8,204 nt of DNA from Alphaproteobacteria bacterium (GTDB lineage: Bacteria > Pseudomonadota > Alphaproteobacteria > Puniceispirillales > Puniceispirillaceae), in assembly GCA_011522945.1 (NCBI GenBank), contig WTHY01000192.1:1-8204 (forward strand). The letters are read 5' to 3'. Below, piece by piece: positions 5,757-8,204 of the stretch. How positions within the stretch are numbered: the first letter of the stretch is position 1; every line of letters begins with the position of its first letter. Below the pieces are notes generated by a model. That model did not search any database. It was given only the letters and a program-made list of their open reading frames with translations, and was not told the origin of the DNA. The position numbers and the translations under genes are program-made.

Positions 5757-7291
5757 TAGCGCGCAGTATCTTCAAAATATCTTGGAAATACACCAGATGG
5801 CTTTTCAATAACTGTACCTGATGTTAGGCGTGCTAATCCTGCAATCTTATCAAAGCCTCTATCAGATGAGGAAACGTTCAGCTGGTCTAGCAATTTCGCC
5901 GTAGCCTCCGGCATAAAAGGCTGCAGTAATATTGCAAATTGTCTGATGCATTCCGCTAGAAGTCCGAGAACTTCAGCCATTCTTTCAGGGTTAGTTTTTT
6001 TGAGGGCCCAAGGCGCTTGACTATCAATATATTTGTTAGCATTAGAAATCTGCTCCCAAATGATGCGCAGAGCTTCATGAAAAGCCTGTTCTTCAAATAA
6101 CTTTCGAACACGGTCCAAAAGGCCATCTACGGCATCCAGCATCACCTTATCTGCCTCTGGCAATTTCGAGGCGATAGCAGGCACTGCACCATCAAGATTC
6201 TTAACAATGAGAGATAATGTTCTTTGACTTAAATTCCCAAGGTCGTTTGCTAAGTCACTGTTAACACGTTGGATCATAGCAGATTTTGAAAAATCACCAT
6301 CACGTCCAAAGGGGACTTCACGCATTAGAAAATACCGTGTTTGGTCTAGGCCAAACTCCTCAACCAGAGACAAAGGATCAATCACATTTCCTAGAGACTT
6401 TGAAATTTTTTGCCCCTCATTTGTCCACCAGCCATGTGCAAAGACACGTTTTGGCAGTGGCAGATCTGCTGCCATCAAAAATGCCGGCCAATAGACAGCA
6501 TGGAATCTCAGAATATCTTTCCCAACCATATGTAAATCAGCTGGCCAACGGGTTGAAAAATCCCCCTCTCCATCTTCAGACCAGCCAATCGCCGTTAGAT
6601 AATTTGTCAAAGCATCAAGCCACACATACATCACATGATCTGCATCTTCTGGGACAGGCACACCCCATGCAAATGTTGTCCGGCTAATAGATAAATCTTT
6701 TAGGCCACCCTTAACAAAACTCTTAATCTCATTAAAACGCGTTTCAGGTGCTACAAAGGCTGGGTTGGCATCATAGAAGTCTAATAATTTGTCTTGCCAC
6801 TGTGATAGATTAAAGAAATATGATGGCTCGGCTACCCATTCTACAGGTGCACCCGTTGGCGCTTTACCATCTACAAGCTCTGTTTCTGTATAGAAGGCTT
6901 CATCACGAACCGAATACCACCCTTCATAAGCACCAAGCGTAATATGGCCTCGCTCTAACAGACGATTCCAGATTTTCTGACTGGCAGCATAATGACGCGG
7001 CTCTGTTGTTCTAATAAATTGATCATTCGAGAAATTCATAGATTTCGTTAGATCTCGGAAATTCTGTGAGACAGTATCGGTAAAAGCCTGAGGGGTTATG
7101 CCGGCGTTCTGCGCTGCAGCCTCAACTTTTTGACCATGCTCGTCTGTGCCGGTCAAAAACATGACATCAAAACCATCTAGACGTTTGAAACGTGCTAAAG
7201 CATCACAAGCCAAAGTCGTATAAGCATGACCAATATGCGGCTTATCATTCACATAATAGATAGGGGTGGTTACATAATAAGATTTTGACAT
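5756..7291 (-). CDS. metG: Methionyl-tRNA synthetase
   Basis: This cytoplasmic class I enzyme charges tRNA-Met. The 511-residue product shows the HIGH motif (19–22), GTDEHG (48–53), KISKS (295–299) after AHGWW, and the anticodon-binding segment NANKYIDSQAPWAL (417–430), in which W428 matches the anticodon-contacting Trp of E. coli MetRS. In the connective domain GWYSVRDEAFY (124–134) has no cysteines, so the zinc knuckle is absent, as in a known subgroup that includes many alphaproteobacterial enzymes. There is no C-terminal dimerisation (EMAP-like) domain, and the length suits the short form. The frame is open to a TTG at 7315, but the ATG opening MSKSYYVTTPIYYVN matches where the family begins. 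Shine-Dalgarno signals are weak for both. It lies 114 bases after holB and overlaps tatD by one base. Confidence 0.96.
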   Translation of the reverse strand: MSKSYYVTTPIYYVNDKPHIGHAYTTLACDALARFKRLDGFDVMFLTGTDEHGQKVEAAAQNAGITPQAFTDTVSQNFRDLTKSMNFSNDQFIRTTEPRHYAASQKIWNRLLERGHITLGAYEGWYSVRDEAFYTETELVDGKAPTGAPVEWVAEPSYFFNLSQWQDKLLDFYDANPAFVAPETRFNEIKSFVKGGLKDLSISRTTFAWGVPVPEDADHVMYVWLDALTNYLTAIGWSEDGEGDFSTRWPADLHMVGKDILRFHAVYWPAFLMAADLPLPKRVFAHGWWTNEGQKISKSLGNVIDPLSLVEEFGLDQTRYFLMREVPFGRDGDFSKSAMIQRVNSDLANDLGNLSQRTLSLIVKNLDGAVPAIASKLPEADKVMLDAVDGLLDRVRKLFEEQAFHEALRIIWEQISNANKYIDSQAPWALKKTNPERMAEVLGLLAECIRQFAILLQPFMPEATAKLLDQLNVSSSDRGFDKIAGLARLTSGTVIEKPSGVFPRYFEDTAR

Positions 7292-7405
7292 TTTCAAGCT
7301 TTTCAGGCGCAACAATTAGAAGGGCATACTAACATGAGATCGCTTATGCATAGCCTAGCGTGTCTCTTTTTTCCACGGATTTTTATCTATCCAAATTTCT
7401 AAATC

Positions 7406-8204
7406 TTAAGGATTATTAGAAATATTGTGCAATTTTAACAGGAATGGCTGAAAAACAGCGGCTGCATCTAAATAAAACTGTGTGGTATTTTGGAAGATTG
7501 CGGCAATATCCTGATGAAACTCTGCCAAAATCTTAGGCGAAAACTCCTTTGATAGACTATCAACAGCCTCAATTTCATAGGGTAAATAATCAGACATATC
7601 GATCTGTCTGGCTGAAGCTACAGCCGAAACTGAGAACAACCTATCAAAGAGATAGGCGCCTGCCAGACGTTTTGGAGCCGCCCGAACCCCGCCCTCGCCC
7701 CAAAGCGCACCAAGCATCATCAAATGATGTATTTTAGAGCGACTATGAGCAAAAATCTGACAGCTCTGCTCATAGGCATCCAAAGCACCGGAGTCTGATA
7801 AAAACACGGCCTGACCTGGTGCGCCAGCTGATAGGGTTGCTAATTGGGAGAGATATTCTCTATCTGCATCTTCAAATATCTGCTGTAATACATGTAAAGT
7901 ATCAGCATGAGATAGAGGTTTAATCAGCTGCATATGACAGCGCGACTTAATCGTTGGCAATAATCTGGCTGTTGAAGAGGACAGCAGCAGAATGACTGTT
8001 TTTTCAGGCGGTTCTTCCAGTATTTTCAATAAGGCATTAGCGCCATTTTGATTTACGGCATCCATTGAATCTATGATGACCACACGCCACCCCCCTCTTG
8101 CTGAGGAATTGGCTAAAAACTGATTGATTTTACGGATCTGCTCAACCCGAATTTGACCTGATTTATTCGACTCACTAATCTCAGAATTTACATAGAGAAA
8201 GTCC
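7406..8204 (-). CDS. holB: DNA polymerase III delta' subunit (partial, N-terminus outside window)
   Basis: The reading frame runs unbroken to the window edge, so 265 codons are visible and roughly the first 60–80 residues are missing. The apparent GTG start at 8083 is internal: the preceding 40 codons include IRVEQIRKINQFL and SSARGGWR, typical delta' sequence. Counted from the first whole codon, VVIIDSMD (41–48) is the Walker B-like strand, NALLKILEEPPE (56–67) follows, then LLLSSS and the SRC motif TIKSRC (84–89), whose Arg acts as the trans finger in the clamp loader. The remaining residues form the lid and the collar domain. The protein loads the sliding clamp with the DnaX and delta subunits. 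The Walker A region and the zinc module that usually lies near it are off the edge. In many Alphaproteobacteria the next gene upstream is tmk, which cannot be seen here. Confidence 0.93.
   Translation of the reverse strand, partial: DFLYVNSEISESNKSGQIRVEQIRKINQFLANSSARGGWRVVIIDSMDAVNQNGANALLKILEEPPEKTVILLLSSSTARLLPTIKSRCHMQLIKPLSHADTLHVLQQIFEDADREYLSQLATLSAGAPGQAVFLSDSGALDAYEQSCQIFAHSRSKIHHLMMLGALWGEGGVRAAPKRLAGAYLFDRLFSVSAVASARQIDMSDYLPYEIEAVDSLSKEFSPKILAEFHQDIAAIFQNTTQFYLDAAAVFQPFLLKLHNISNNP

Noticed and set aside
6286..6687. 133-codon plus-strand open frame opposite metG
   Set aside because: It lies wholly antisense to a conserved synthetase gene and its His/Gln/Leu-rich translation resembles no protein family.
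7292..7315. TTG start giving MetRS an 8-residue extension
   Set aside because: The extension MLRLKSLK is not part of the family's N-terminus, and the ATG at 7291 opens directly into the conserved YYVTTPIYYVN segment.
8081..8083. GTG as the start of holB
   Set aside because: The frame stays open to the window edge, and the 40 preceding codons encode conserved delta' sequence (IRVEQIRKI, SSARGGWR). The true start is outside the window.

Overview
The window looks like chromosomal DNA from a moderately AT-rich alphaproteobacterium. The main evidence is the run holB–metG–tatD–MBL-fold hydrolase, a block found widely in Alphaproteobacteria, and a short methionyl-tRNA synthetase that lacks zinc-ligand cysteines. 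A marine lineage such as SAR116 would fit, but the sequence does not prove it. Every convincing gene is on the minus strand, so transcription runs from high to low coordinates.

Right part (about 4189–8204) is a housekeeping operon. It starts with the clamp-loader subunit holB, whose N-terminal part lies beyond the window edge. After a 114-base gap come metG, tatD and a PhnP-like metallo-hydrolase. metG and tatD share one base (TAATG), and tatD and the hydrolase overlap by four bases (ATGA), so translation is probably coupled. Together these genes cover replication, protein synthesis and nucleic-acid or phosphodiester metabolism.

Middle part (3810–4188) is a 379-base region with no convincing gene. 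It holds a strongly AT-rich stretch (about 3873–3990), two perfect palindromes and an 11-base-period direct repeat just upstream of the left-hand genes. It also holds a 44-codon open stretch that reads like the end of a membrane protein and may be a gene remnant.

Left part (62–3809) is a compact three-gene export cassette: an oversized, cysteine-rich type IV prepilin-like protein, an 839-residue secreted protein with cadherin-like and Ig-like repeats, and a 97-residue secreted protein with one small beta-rich domain. The second gene's Shine-Dalgarno sequence overlaps the stop codon of the first, and the third follows after 30 bases with its own good Shine-Dalgarno. All three products carry export signals and none resembles a catalytic enzyme. 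My inference is that they form or decorate a surface structure, with the pilin-like protein handled by type IV pilus or type II secretion machinery encoded elsewhere. This cassette is the most novel content of the window.
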